From a virus, in IMG/VR virus record IMGVR_UViG_3300046477_000157, positions 1 through 44,631 of that record: a stretch of DNA of 44,631 nt. One strand, 5' to 3'. Below, one piece after another: positions 29,759 to 39,363 of the stretch. The notes below the pieces were generated by a model that did not search any database, was not told the origin of the DNA, and saw only the letters and a list, made by a program, of their open reading frames with translations. The translations under genes and the position numbers were made by a program. Every line of letters starts with the position of its first letter. Position 1 is the stretch's first letter.

Positions 29759-32700
29759 ATGGCTGAAGACGATGACTACACGGACGATACTGACAACAAC
29801 AACCTTGAGGAGTTGAACAACCTTGCCATCGACGAGCAACAGCCTGGATTAGTAGCGCCTATTCCTGCAGTTGATCCTCTGCCGTTGCCTCCAGAGGATC
29901 AACACATTCCATTGGGTCATGCAGTCGCACTGGCGTCGCCTCCTGCTGATGAAGGCCCCCCTGTGGCTACCATTGGCATGTCGCCGTTACCTCCGCAGCC
30001 TGTGCAGGAAGAGCCTGTGCAGGGAGCGCCTGTGCCGCTGCCTGTTATTCCGTCCGCACCGACCCTGGCCGAACTGTCACCGCTATCTGCCGGTCCTGGC
30101 TATAGGGCACCAGCCTCGGCCGTTCAACAGCCTGTGCAGTATGGTCCGTCATCTGTCGCAGCGCAGGTGGACCCTTACCAATACCTGCTCAACAAAGGCC
30201 AAGGACTCAGTTCGCACAATCTCAATCCTGTATTTGCCAGCAGACTTTCGCAGGCTATTCAGGCTGCGGAGGCTGCCACAGGTTCCAAAGCGACTCTGAC
30301 TGATCTGTATCGTTCGCCAGAGACTCAGGCGCAATACTATGCAAACTATACAGGTCGCTCTGTCTCCTTCGGTGGCGTTCGTTATTCACCACAGGGTCAA
30401 GGTGGACTAGCAGCAGCACCTGGTACTAGCCGACATGAGCGAGGTACTGCGGCGGATGTCTCGCACGGCCCGGTGCTTGACTGGCTGCACCAGCATGCTG
30501 GTCAGTTTGGCCTGGAGTTCTTGAAGGGCAGTGCGTATGCTAGAGACCCTGTGCATGTTCAACTAGCAGGTGGCGGCGGCAGGGGACAGCCTTCCGATCA
30601 GCAGCCTTTTGCAGAACCATCAAATGTAGCCGGTCCTGGCTATCGTGCGCCTGCGTCGTCCATTCGGTCATCTGCTCAACCGTCCTTCGAGGGCGTGCCT
30701 GTCCAGACCTTAGCGCAGGCGCGACAGGCTAAGTTCGGTACTGAACTTCAAAACCCGAACGTACGTAGGCTACTTGCAGCTTCGACGCAGGCCGAAGTCG
30801 GTGGACAAGGACCACAGGCGGAGCAGGCTTATATCGAGTCTGTAATGAATCGTGCGCTATCCCGAGGCTACTCACTGACCAGGGCTATCCAAGACTCTAG
30901 GTACTATCCTCAATCGACTATGAGCCAACTCGGTCATGGCTACGGACCCGACATTCAAGGCCGTATCAACAACCTTGCCACCAACGCACTACAAGGATCA
31001 AACGTTAGTAACTTCGCTACTGGAAACGAGAGTGGTCGTAATCGCTCCGGCGGTGCGAATATTGCATTCAATCCGGGAACTGGCGAACGTTTTGTGCATG
31101 AACTCAAAGACCTCAAGTGGATCAACAGCTTGGGCGCTTACACACCGCAGATGCGTGATGTAGGCACTACGCAGCCTCGCGGTCGTCAATATGCAATGCT
31201 CGACACAGGTATTAGGTCGGATGCGAGCCCTGAGCCGTACGAAGGTGCGCAGTATGCTGAAATCAACCCGAGCGAAATGTCAGACGCAAGCCCAGACGTT
31301 GGCGAAGAAGATCAGACTCCGTACCAGATGGCACAAGCACTATCCCCGCCTTCGCGAGGATTTGGTTTGAGTCAAACACTCTCTCAGCCGAACATCGAGA
31401 CGCAGAATCTGCAAGACTATGTGAAGAGCTTAAACCTGCCTGCATCGCCGGTGAACTTGCAACCTTCTTCGATTCCTGCTCAGGTTCCTAACTTTGCTGG
31501 CATGGCGCCTCCGTTCCATTCAGTCACGGTGACTGGTGCCGACGGCAATCCGCAGACGATCAACGTCATGGACGCAATGGTCGATCCTACGATTGGCATG
31601 TCTAAGGGCGCCTTCATGGCACCGGAGGCATTGGACAGGATGCGTCGAGGCTTGACACCGACGTATGAAGAGACGACGGCACCGAACTTCACAGACGAAG
31701 AACTGCATTCGATGTCGCATGAGGCCCAGAAGCTGTTCAGCAAACCTGGTATGCCATATGCGCGGCGACCACTGACCGCAGGCGAGATGGCTGCAATAGC
31801 CACTCTGGGACTGCCTATTCGTGCGGCTCAAGGCTTTTACCATGGAGCGGAAGAGGCTCAAAATACTGCTATGGACGTTGGAGGCAACCCGTACGCACAT
31901 GGGCCAGTCGGTGACTTCAATGATACTGTAGGGTCGTCTGTCCCGACGCAGGATAGCACATGGCTTGGCAAGGCGCTTGGCATCGGGCCGATGGGCTATT
32001 CTTCTTTGCCAGAGGATCGAGCCGCAGCAGCCGCGACGGAAGCAGCTATGAATGTCGTAGGTGCAAGATTCCCGTCCGCTACGATGGAAACGCATGCACT
32101 CGGTATGGGTGGTGGTGGAAAATTCCGATACCCGATAGACCCTGAGACTGGACGATTTGTCCCGCATGATCTGCCTGTACGTCCAAGAGACCCCGAAACT
32201 GGACAGTTCCTTCCCGACGAAGCTATCGAAGCACCTCCTACACAGACTGTCGAACCTGGCAAGACCGGCCTGAGCCCCGTAGGTCAGCTACTTGCTGAAC
32301 GTGAAGCTGCAAAGCCCGAACTGCCACCTGCACCGGAGGCAGCAGTAGCCCCTGAGCCCAAACTGCCGCCTGCGCCACAACTTGCGCCGCCCAAAAACCG
32401 CAGGATGGCTGGCACAAACCTTCGTGGGCTCGGACTCAATCCGCGAGCAGTAGCCGCTAGGAAGGCTGCTGAAGAAGCTGCTGCGGCTGCGAAGAGCCCC
32501 ATCGACGAACTGAATGCACTGAAGGAGAAGCTGCCGGAACTGAGCGACATAAAGCCTGGGGCTCCTGGGTCTGTAGCACCTTTACCGCCTGCGGCAGCAA
32601 CCGCGCCTAGGAAGGCACCGCGAGTTCCTATCGTAGCGAAGCCGGGCACTGTTGGTCCTGCTGCGCATGCACCTGCGCCCATCAATGCAGAAATCGTACC

Positions 32701-35700
32701 GCCTCCTGCACCGGCATGGCCGCCTCCTGGCTATGTCGAGGTAGACCCTGAAATGGTACGACAGTCGCAGTTGCAGCCTCCCCCTGCACCTACGCCTCCT
32801 GCTGCGCCAGCACCTACGTCCGTACCGACAACTCCCCGTGTGAGTCAAACACCGCCTGCACCCGCTGGGCCGCAAATTCCCCAAACGGCAGTCGGGAACG
32901 TTCCTATTCCAGACTATCCGGCGACTTCGTTCAGCCCTATCAGTTATGCACGTATGGCCGATGACCAGACCGCCCCGATCACGAGTTATTACAGAAAGTC
33001 AGGTGCAAGCTATGAAGCCCTCCAGAGACTCAAGGAGATTCTTCGGCTCCATACAGGAGGACAGGCATCTGCTATTGCAAGGGCAGCAGCAGAGAATGGC
33101 CATGCCCTAACTCCAGCTGTTAACTTCCACGTCGATACATCGTTGTCAGAGATTGCACGATATGCGAAGCACAACCCAGACTTTAATGACTATTTGCATG
33201 CAGGGGATACGCTTGATGAACTGCAAGCAATGCAGCGTAATCTATCCAATAGAAACAATCCACAACAGCAAGGGCTATTCTCTGGTTTGCCATCGACTAC
33301 AAAGGCTGGCCCAATGACTCTGCACGGCTATACCGAAGCCGACTTGCAGAAATACATACGAGATGCAGAACAGCTAAACCCAGACTTCGCACGAGTCGGT
33401 GAATTGTATCGTGCGAACATACGAGAAACGCGGCGTGCCATGGCTGAAGGTGAATATGCAACCATGACAAGCAAGAACCATGCAGACGCGAATGCCCTCA
33501 ATCCTAATGAGGTTCCGCAACACCGTCGAGACAGGAGCCGAGGGCGAGTCGATGCCGAAGGTCAGCCTATCAAGCGGCCTGATCCTATTGCGGCTGCGAT
33601 TGATTTCATCCACAGAGCTATCCGTAAGCGACTGACCAATGAGGCTGTGGGTCAGACAATCCATGCCCTTCACAACAATCCTGGTAGTCGTGGCATGTTC
33701 AGGCCAATCACATCAGCAGAACTGAGGCAATCCCCTCATCTGCTCTCGCGTGTGGTGACGTTCAGGCGTCGCGGTCAGTACGAGCACTGGCTAGCAAATA
33801 GCCAAACAATGGCAGACCTACTCAAAATGGACCCGTACCATTTCGCATCTCATTCAGGTACGCACATGCTGGATGCTGCCAGACGCTTGCAAGTGGCTAA
33901 CACCACCGGCTTGATGGCGCCTTGGTTTGCGAAGACCGATGCAGATCGCAACTGGCTCATTGGACAGATGACAGTAGGAGCCGCAAACAAAGGCATGGGG
34001 CCTGGACGGATAATTCCGAAAATGGTCATGGGCAGAAAACTTGGCTTCATTCCAGTTCCAGCGTTCCCCCGCAGACCGCCTAGCCGTTACGGAATAAGAC
34101 AAACCCTGGGACTTACCGGCTTTCCGCTTGGACCTGGTACGTTGCCATGGGCGGCCGCGTCACAACTCGTTCCAAGACTGGCGAAGCATGCAGCATTCTC
34201 GCTTAATGCAACAAGCGGTCACTGGATGAGGCGTGCGTTTGGCAATAAGGTGGCAGATCATCTAGCTACAGTACTAGCCGGTGCGTACCATCGCAGCACC
34301 CTCGCTCAGCTAGAAGCTAGAGGTACGCACAGTGGCGGTTTGATGCGTGCCGGAGAGAATCGACAGTTACAGAACAGCTACATAGATCAGGCAATCGCGC
34401 GGTCGAAAGCGGCAATACCTGGATTGGACACATCACTCTCAGGTGCAAGAAATGTGATCAACGCAGTGCATAGCATGCCGCAGTTCGCGTACATACAGCG
34501 CAATCTGAAGCATGTAGCGCGGCAGATTAGGAAGGAGATGGGTCCAAACGCAACGCACGAACAGGTGATGGAAGAGACACTTAATCGCTTACATCTAGAA
34601 GCGAACGACATGGCAGGTGATCCGCTGATTACAGGACGTGCCTACACACCTAGCGGTAGCAAAATCAGGTACGATCCTGGAGCGCAAGTAACCGGCTTCA
34701 AGAGATTTGCAGCATTGACAGCCGGGAAAATTGCTGAACACGGGTGGGTAGGGCTTAATGAATTCTTGCGCCACATGGCTTCTTGGCACAACATGACGAT
34801 GCAAGGTGCCAAGCGGTTTCCGGCTGCGTTTGTGAAGAACCCGACTGAGTTCCTGGCCAGGGCATTCACGTACGGCGCGGTCCCGTCTGCGCTTTCCTAT
34901 TGGTACAACACCAGTTTGGGAACAGACCCGCAAGGCATTCCATACGTTGACCATATGATGAATGGTAGAACTGAGTACAGGAAAGCTATGTATCATTACT
35001 TGGGCATCAAGGGGCTTCCTGCTTGGATGGGTCTTGAGTACCCGTCATTTCAGGAACTCATACCGATGAAGATGATGGTAGAGGCCGGAATGGACCATCT
35101 ATATGGAAAGAACATCTGGACCATGGGGCAGGATGCTCAGGCCGCACTAACATCAACCCTGGACAATGCAGTGCTTCCTCCATTGCATCCTCTGATGCAG
35201 GCTGTGTTTGAAGCTGCCGGCGTTGCAGCACCTGCAAACTATGGAGGGCTATGGCCGTTGAACAGGATGTTCGGCGGGATGCTTGGACAGAACACTGGAA
35301 ATGTCGATCTTGGCGGTGAAGTGTACGTACGCAGAGGCGACAAGTACATTGACCAAAACCGACCTGTATCGCAAATAATGTCAAGCACGTTCAGAGCCAT
35401 CGCTGCTGCCTCAGCCGATATGCTATTGGCAGGCTACGCTGCTGCCGCGCATACAGATGGCAGCCTGACAGATGCACTTGAGAATGCAGCTAAGGCGACA
35501 GGGAAGTTGGTCTTGAGACGCACGCCGGAGGTTGGAAACCTTTTGGGCTACGACAATCCTCTATCCAACAACACGCGCGTTACGGCTGAGATGATGGCTC
35601 GTCGAAATGCTGTTGATAGAATCAACAACTACTTCAATGCCTATGGCGTCACTGGAGTAGGTCATATCGGTCATGCCAAACCGATCAGTAAAAGCGGTGA

Positions 35701-36223
35701 GATGATGGCAACAGCAAAACTTGGTCAGCCTTTGCCACCAGAGCCAATGGGACTTAACGAGCCACCACCGACTAATCCGCTGTATCTAAAGTTCATCCAA
35801 TTCCTGCACGCTCGTACGGAATCCGACTCGCTTGAGAAGGGCGGTATGGGCTATAAGTCACTCTGGAGGCGATACAATGATGCCGGTGCAGATGTGCGCA
35901 CGCTGTTCAACATCGACCCAGGCAATCAGACGCAGTGGGAAGCACTACTCCAGACGCGTCCTTCAGCCGTGAGACTGCTACAGAACACAGGCGTGGACAT
36001 GAAGAACCCCACAGCGGTAAGGAGCTATCTCGTTCATGAGCAACAACGTGCTGCGCGTGCAATAAATGATGCTATCACTAGCGTCGAACGCGACATGTCC
36101 AAAGCATACGGAAGGCCAATCAAGATAGAAGACCTCGATCCGTACAATGCACCGAACATGACAGATGCGGCCAATGCGCGATACATAGATCGCCTGCAAC
36201 AGGGACAAGGACAAGGCCCATGA
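29759..36223 (+). CDS. Giant ejection protein with two peptidoglycan-hydrolase domains, 2154 aa
   Basis: Acidic/Pro N-terminus (1-135). An M15/VanY-like DD-peptidase domain occupies about 140-268 (LTDLYRSPETQAQYY; SRHERGTAADVSHGPVLDWL; ending DPVHVQLA with the zinc-binding His). A second wall-hydrolase-like domain at about 314-470 has STQAEVGGQGPQAEQAYIES and VMNRALSRG, with a likely catalytic Glu. A duplicated linker (PGYRAPASAVQ / PGYRAPASSIR, about residues 113 and 291) brackets the first domain. A Pro/Ala-rich stretch spans about 840-1060, then about 1,000 residues of mostly helical unknown sequence. Likely injected to breach the wall and form a DNA conduit. The composite repeat is read in frame at about 528-540. 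Confidence 0.8.
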   Translation: MAEDDDYTDDTDNNNLEELNNLAIDEQQPGLVAPIPAVDPLPLPPEDQHIPLGHAVALASPPADEGPPVATIGMSPLPPQPVQEEPVQGAPVPLPVIPSAPTLAELSPLSAGPGYRAPASAVQQPVQYGPSSVAAQVDPYQYLLNKGQGLSSHNLNPVFASRLSQAIQAAEAATGSKATLTDLYRSPETQAQYYANYTGRSVSFGGVRYSPQGQGGLAAAPGTSRHERGTAADVSHGPVLDWLHQHAGQFGLEFLKGSAYARDPVHVQLAGGGGRGQPSDQQPFAEPSNVAGPGYRAPASSIRSSAQPSFEGVPVQTLAQARQAKFGTELQNPNVRRLLAASTQAEVGGQGPQAEQAYIESVMNRALSRGYSLTRAIQDSRYYPQSTMSQLGHGYGPDIQGRINNLATNALQGSNVSNFATGNESGRNRSGGANIAFNPGTGERFVHELKDLKWINSLGAYTPQMRDVGTTQPRGRQYAMLDTGIRSDASPEPYEGAQYAEINPSEMSDASPDVGEEDQTPYQMAQALSPPSRGFGLSQTLSQPNIETQNLQDYVKSLNLPASPVNLQPSSIPAQVPNFAGMAPPFHSVTVTGADGNPQTINVMDAMVDPTIGMSKGAFMAPEALDRMRRGLTPTYEETTAPNFTDEELHSMSHEAQKLFSKPGMPYARRPLTAGEMAAIATLGLPIRAAQGFYHGAEEAQNTAMDVGGNPYAHGPVGDFNDTVGSSVPTQDSTWLGKALGIGPMGYSSLPEDRAAAAATEAAMNVVGARFPSATMETHALGMGGGGKFRYPIDPETGRFVPHDLPVRPRDPETGQFLPDEAIEAPPTQTVEPGKTGLSPVGQLLAEREAAKPELPPAPEAAVAPEPKLPPAPQLAPPKNRRMAGTNLRGLGLNPRAVAARKAAEEAAAAAKSPIDELNALKEKLPELSDIKPGAPGSVAPLPPAAATAPRKAPRVPIVAKPGTVGPAAHAPAPINAEIVPPPAPAWPPPGYVEVDPEMVRQSQLQPPPAPTPPAAPAPTSVPTTPRVSQTPPAPAGPQIPQTAVGNVPIPDYPATSFSPISYARMADDQTAPITSYYRKSGASYEALQRLKEILRLHTGGQASAIARAAAENGHALTPAVNFHVDTSLSEIARYAKHNPDFNDYLHAGDTLDELQAMQRNLSNRNNPQQQGLFSGLPSTTKAGPMTLHGYTEADLQKYIRDAEQLNPDFARVGELYRANIRETRRAMAEGEYATMTSKNHADANALNPNEVPQHRRDRSRGRVDAEGQPIKRPDPIAAAIDFIHRAIRKRLTNEAVGQTIHALHNNPGSRGMFRPITSAELRQSPHLLSRVVTFRRRGQYEHWLANSQTMADLLKMDPYHFASHSGTHMLDAARRLQVANTTGLMAPWFAKTDADRNWLIGQMTVGAANKGMGPGRIIPKMVMGRKLGFIPVPAFPRRPPSRYGIRQTLGLTGFPLGPGTLPWAAASQLVPRLAKHAAFSLNATSGHWMRRAFGNKVADHLATVLAGAYHRSTLAQLEARGTHSGGLMRAGENRQLQNSYIDQAIARSKAAIPGLDTSLSGARNVINAVHSMPQFAYIQRNLKHVARQIRKEMGPNATHEQVMEETLNRLHLEANDMAGDPLITGRAYTPSGSKIRYDPGAQVTGFKRFAALTAGKIAEHGWVGLNEFLRHMASWHNMTMQGAKRFPAAFVKNPTEFLARAFTYGAVPSALSYWYNTSLGTDPQGIPYVDHMMNGRTEYRKAMYHYLGIKGLPAWMGLEYPSFQELIPMKMMVEAGMDHLYGKNIWTMGQDAQAALTSTLDNAVLPPLHPLMQAVFEAAGVAAPANYGGLWPLNRMFGGMLGQNTGNVDLGGEVYVRRGDKYIDQNRPVSQIMSSTFRAIAAASADMLLAGYAAAAHTDGSLTDALENAAKATGKLVLRRTPEVGNLLGYDNPLSNNTRVTAEMMARRNAVDRINNYFNAYGVTGVGHIGHAKPISKSGEMMATAKLGQPLPPEPMGLNEPPPTNPLYLKFIQFLHARTESDSLEKGGMGYKSLWRRYNDAGADVRTLFNIDPGNQTQWEALLQTRPSAVRLLQNTGVDMKNPTAVRSYLVHEQQRAARAINDAITSVERDMSKAYGRPIKIEDLDPYNAPNMTDAANARYIDRLQQGQGQGP
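31344..31378 (+). repeat. Complete composite element inside the giant gene
   Basis: Mini-hairpin (CCCCGCCTTCGCGAGGA, 31344-31360) followed by the palindrome GGTTTGAGTCAAACA (31364-31378), read in frame as SPPSRGFGLSQT. It has no gene start or stop nearby, so here it cannot serve as a gene-junction signal. Confidence 0.85.
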
Positions 36224-36447
36224 AAGACGAAGACTGGCAAGTCAAGATCACACGCTTCATGATCGAAGGCGGTACGCAGGGACGAAGGCAGTCCGACATC
36301 ATCAAGAAAGCTGGCGGCAACATACGCGACGGTGATGTGATAGCCTTCCTGCGTACACTCGCCGCAGACAAAAAGGCCCAGAAGTTTATACTTCCGGGCC
36401 AGATCGCTCAATGGCGTGCTACTCGCGAGATTGAGAAGCTGCACTAA
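36220..36447 (+). CDS. Small helical protein, 75 aa, last rightward gene
   Basis: MKDEDWQVKITRFMIEGGTQ then RRQSDIIKKAGGNIRDGDVI: a small winged-helix or HTH-like appearance. The C-terminus is basic. Coupled to the giant gene by ATGA. Its TAA overlaps the convergent minus-strand stop (36444-36446). A DNA-binding role is possible but unproven. Confidence 0.7.
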   Translation: MKDEDWQVKITRFMIEGGTQGRRQSDIIKKAGGNIRDGDVIAFLRTLAADKKAQKFILPGQIAQWRATREIEKLH

Positions 36448-36629
36448 ACCATGGGATTTTGCTCTAGGCAACGAAGATACGCTTCCCATCGCTTGGCGTC
36501 GTCCTTCTCGAATAGATCGGGCTGGCAACACGAGAAGTCCGGGCAGCATTCGTCGTCAATTAGATTGTGGTACGGTGCTCCCATGGCCCATTTCAGGGTT
36601 TGGGCCTTTACTCGTTCCTGATAGCTCAT
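36444..36629 (-). CDS. Small Cys-rich hypothetical protein, 61 aa
   Basis: MSYQERVKAQTLKWAMGAPY with CCPDFSCCQPDLF and a later Cys (LRCLEQ), giving a possible metal site. The ATG overlaps the upstream stop (ATGA). It ends tail to tail with the rightward block, sharing bases of both stop codons. Function unknown. Confidence 0.7.
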   Translation of the reverse strand: MSYQERVKAQTLKWAMGAPYHNLIDDECCPDFSCCQPDLFEKDDAKRWEAYLRCLEQNPMV

Positions 36630-36895
36630 GGGGATTTCTTGAGCGCCGTCCGCAGCTGTTCGATCTCAGCCTCCAGCACAGCAATGTAGTCGATCTCAGC
36701 CTCCAGCGCAGCAATGTAGTCGATGAGCCTGTTGATGTTAGCGTCTGCATCCATCCTTCCTCTCCGTCTGTTTGACTCAAACGCCACAACCATGCCAATA
36801 CAAGGTAGCGGCAGAATGTAGAGCTTGCGTGCGCTCCGATCCCAGAACGCACCAATCCACAAATCATACCAAGCGAAAATTGGTCTGATCGTCAT
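36626..36895 (-). CDS. Hypothetical protein, apparent fusion through the palindrome, 89 aa
   Basis: Residues 1-36 (FAWYDLWIGAFWDRSARKLY, then ILPLPCIG) follow a pattern familiar from very short phage proteins with Trp-rich sequence. Residues 37-47 (AFESNRRRGR) come from the palindrome at 36769-36783. Residues 48-89 are a coiled coil made by a 30-bp tandem repeat. An in-frame ATG at 36754 with AGAGGAAGG could start the coiled coil separately. The ATG at 36895 overlaps the polymerase stop (ATGA). Function unknown. Confidence 0.7.
   Translation of the reverse strand: MTIRPIFAWYDLWIGAFWDRSARKLYILPLPCIGMVVAFESNRRRGRMDADANINRLIDYIAALEAEIDYIAVLEAEIEQLRTALKKSP
36661..36720 (-). repeat. Two 30-bp tandem repeats in a coiled-coil gene
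   Basis: 36661-36690 and 36691-36720 differ at one base (ACA/GCA). Each encodes one 10-residue unit (IAALEAEIDY / IAVLEAEIEQ type), so the duplication lengthened the coiled coil in frame. Confidence 0.9.
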
Positions 36896-39363
36896 AGCTC
36901 GATACTCTTCATGTTACTCCATCGGTGCAGACCCTTGGCGTCCTCGACAAACCGTTTCGTCTTCTCGTCCCAGCTTGTCGGGTATGAAATCTTGCAGTCT
37001 GCACCGATGGACAATGGTTCAGCCGGCCTCCGACCCCAAGCATCCTGAATGAGTAGCGGGCTCTCCGCGTACTTCTTCAGGATGCGCAAGGCCACTTTGG
37101 CATACTTCGTCTCAGCAATGCCAACCAGATTGTCATGTACATTGATGGCGACACGCGCATGACCCTTCGGCCAATCATCATCCTCCTCTGCCTGATACCA
37201 TACCTGCACAACCTTATCCCCGATTGTGCTCTGGGGATAGAACGCCACAACCGACTTGGAGACTTCATCATCGACAGGCTGCAACACCCTGAACCTCCTT
37301 CCAAGTGCATTGAACAGCATTCGCTCCTTCTTGAATACCCTTTCCTCCTCCGCCCACCAGTCCTGCAACTCTGGCGTAATCTTGTGGTACAGCATGAATG
37401 CCCGTGCAGCAGTGTGATATGGTAGACCAGTCACTTCAGACAACTTGAACCGCTCCATGCGATAGTTCAGTCCATGCCGACAACGCTTCGATATGTAGCG
37501 CATCGTCGGATGGTTGTCTTCGTCCCAATCCTTTGTCGGCACCTGGGCATATGGCACACTGAACATCTCTGACGCCAGCGCACGATGACAGTCGTAGCTA
37601 CCGTCACGCTTCGCCCTGGCAAACTGCTCCTTCCATTTCGGTATGTCCGCCCTGAACGACACCACCTGAGCCTCTGCCTGCGCTAGATCAAAGTATATGT
37701 ATACGCATCCAGGATCAGCAATGAAGAATCCTCTGGCGCGCATCGGTTGGTTCTGAATGTTACCACCCTCTCCGTTGATTAACGCAGACGACGACAACCT
37801 TCCTGGTGCGTTCTGCACACCGAACTGCTTGAACTCGAACCTGAACCGACCATCCTTCGACTCCTTCGACTGCGCGTACGTGCCTCGGAACTTATCCTCA
37901 GTCTTGTACTTGTTGAGCGCAGCAAGCATCTCACGCTCGACAGGCCGCGTCCTTGCATGCTTCATTATGTGATCGCGATTCGTCTTATCCGTTGACAGCC
38001 CAACACCATTCAGGCTGAGCCGTCCAAAGAACAGTTCACGTAACTGCTGCCATGATGCCGGATTGGGAAAGTACGTTGTGTCATCCACACACTCATGCAC
38101 AAGCCGATGGAACTCACGCTCCAGATCGTCCACGTCCTTGTCGATCTCTTGTGCAATCGCCGCCTTGACCGTGGTGTCTACTGGCAACCCATGCACAGTC
38201 GCTTGGACCAAGTGTGGCTGCGCTCGCATCACATGATCGAAGAAGAACTTGTCCAGCTTCTGGTTCTTCAGTTCGAACTGTTCTCTCTCCGCGACAGCCC
38301 AGGTGATGGCGGCATCACGACAGTTGTAGACCCAAAACTCATTGATGTCTCCGCCCTCTTTCCAGTAGTCGCCCTCGTCTTTGTAATACGGATGATTCGT
38401 ATATTGGGCAGTGAGATAACCAAGATTATGCGGAAGTTGCGGATAGAGAGTGTGATGCGCAAGCAGCGTGTCAAAGTATACATGAATGCGTAGCCAATCT
38501 CGAAGCCAGCACCAATACGCATCGAATCCTCCGTTCTGTGCGATGACCTTGTGTGAGTCAAACAGCTTCTGTATCCGCATCCATATCTCACACTCCTCAC
38601 GAAGCGTAAACCGATTGCGGTCAGCATCTCTGAAGTTGATACATATGGCGCGATGCGCTTCGTTTGCCAACCCCATGCATGCTGTCTCGCCATTCAATCC
38701 TTCGATGTCAGCAGCTACCGGCTTGTCGCTGCGCATCAGATCGTCCATGAACATCATCACATCACGATACCCTGGATTGATGATTGCATCCACCTCATGT
38801 GGTTTGAACTTACCTGTGATGACCTTCCCAACCTTCTGCATATCCATCATGAACGTGATTTCAGACTTAGGCTCGTGCAGCAGATACGCTGGATTGTTGG
38901 CACAGATCGCCCTGCCATGCTTACCATTCGGCAAGTCAATATCAACAACAGACCCACGCCACGAGCCTATGCCTTCCTTGTTCAGGATGGCCGACAGCGC
39001 GTAGTTACCCAGCAGCACAACCGTTTTCAGGTTCGGCAACTGCGCCAGTTCCCACCTGAGCAACTCCTGCCACTGCGCAAGCTCGTCGCGATGCACCTTG
39101 AATGCGTCATTGCTTGATGCACTGATCTGACGTTTAATGACGTTGGTTGAATACACACCGCCTTGTGCTAGCCCATACCGTGCGACATGCTTCCACAGCA
39201 GTTGACCAGACTTACCTACAAACGGCGCATTCTTCCTGACCTCAACCTCACCCAGCCCTTCACCAATAAATGCAATCTCTGCATCCTCTGGACCGCTGGA
39301 TATAGCTTTCGGCTCAAGCCCAAATCCCTGCGCTATTGCAACAAACTCCTCAGCTACACTCAT
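36892..39363 (-). CDS. UDG-like / 3'-5' exonuclease / family A DNA polymerase fusion, 823 aa
   Basis: Replicative polymerase. Residues 1-190 are a family-4-like uracil-DNA glycosylase fold: FIGEGLGEVEVRKNAPFVGK and, near 155, NNPAYLLHE where active enzymes usually have HP, so the catalytic His appears replaced by Asn. The exonuclease follows: Exo I AADIEGL (D219, E221), Exo II QNGGFDAYW, Exo III YNCRDAAITW, all intact. Polymerase motif A is YFDLAQAEAQVVSF, motif B KRCRHGLNYRMERFKL, motif C INVHDNLVG (VHDN for VHDE). A UDG-PolA fusion is known from SPO1-type polymerases. A palindrome copy (38550-38564) encodes the LFDSH before Exo II. Confidence 0.92.
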   Translation of the reverse strand: MSVAEEFVAIAQGFGLEPKAISSGPEDAEIAFIGEGLGEVEVRKNAPFVGKSGQLLWKHVARYGLAQGGVYSTNVIKRQISASSNDAFKVHRDELAQWQELLRWELAQLPNLKTVVLLGNYALSAILNKEGIGSWRGSVVDIDLPNGKHGRAICANNPAYLLHEPKSEITFMMDMQKVGKVITGKFKPHEVDAIINPGYRDVMMFMDDLMRSDKPVAADIEGLNGETACMGLANEAHRAICINFRDADRNRFTLREECEIWMRIQKLFDSHKVIAQNGGFDAYWCWLRDWLRIHVYFDTLLAHHTLYPQLPHNLGYLTAQYTNHPYYKDEGDYWKEGGDINEFWVYNCRDAAITWAVAEREQFELKNQKLDKFFFDHVMRAQPHLVQATVHGLPVDTTVKAAIAQEIDKDVDDLEREFHRLVHECVDDTTYFPNPASWQQLRELFFGRLSLNGVGLSTDKTNRDHIMKHARTRPVEREMLAALNKYKTEDKFRGTYAQSKESKDGRFRFEFKQFGVQNAPGRLSSSALINGEGGNIQNQPMRARGFFIADPGCVYIYFDLAQAEAQVVSFRADIPKWKEQFARAKRDGSYDCHRALASEMFSVPYAQVPTKDWDEDNHPTMRYISKRCRHGLNYRMERFKLSEVTGLPYHTAARAFMLYHKITPELQDWWAEEERVFKKERMLFNALGRRFRVLQPVDDEVSKSVVAFYPQSTIGDKVVQVWYQAEEDDDWPKGHARVAINVHDNLVGIAETKYAKVALRILKKYAESPLLIQDAWGRRPAEPLSIGADCKISYPTSWDEKTKRFVEDAKGLHRWSNMKSIEL

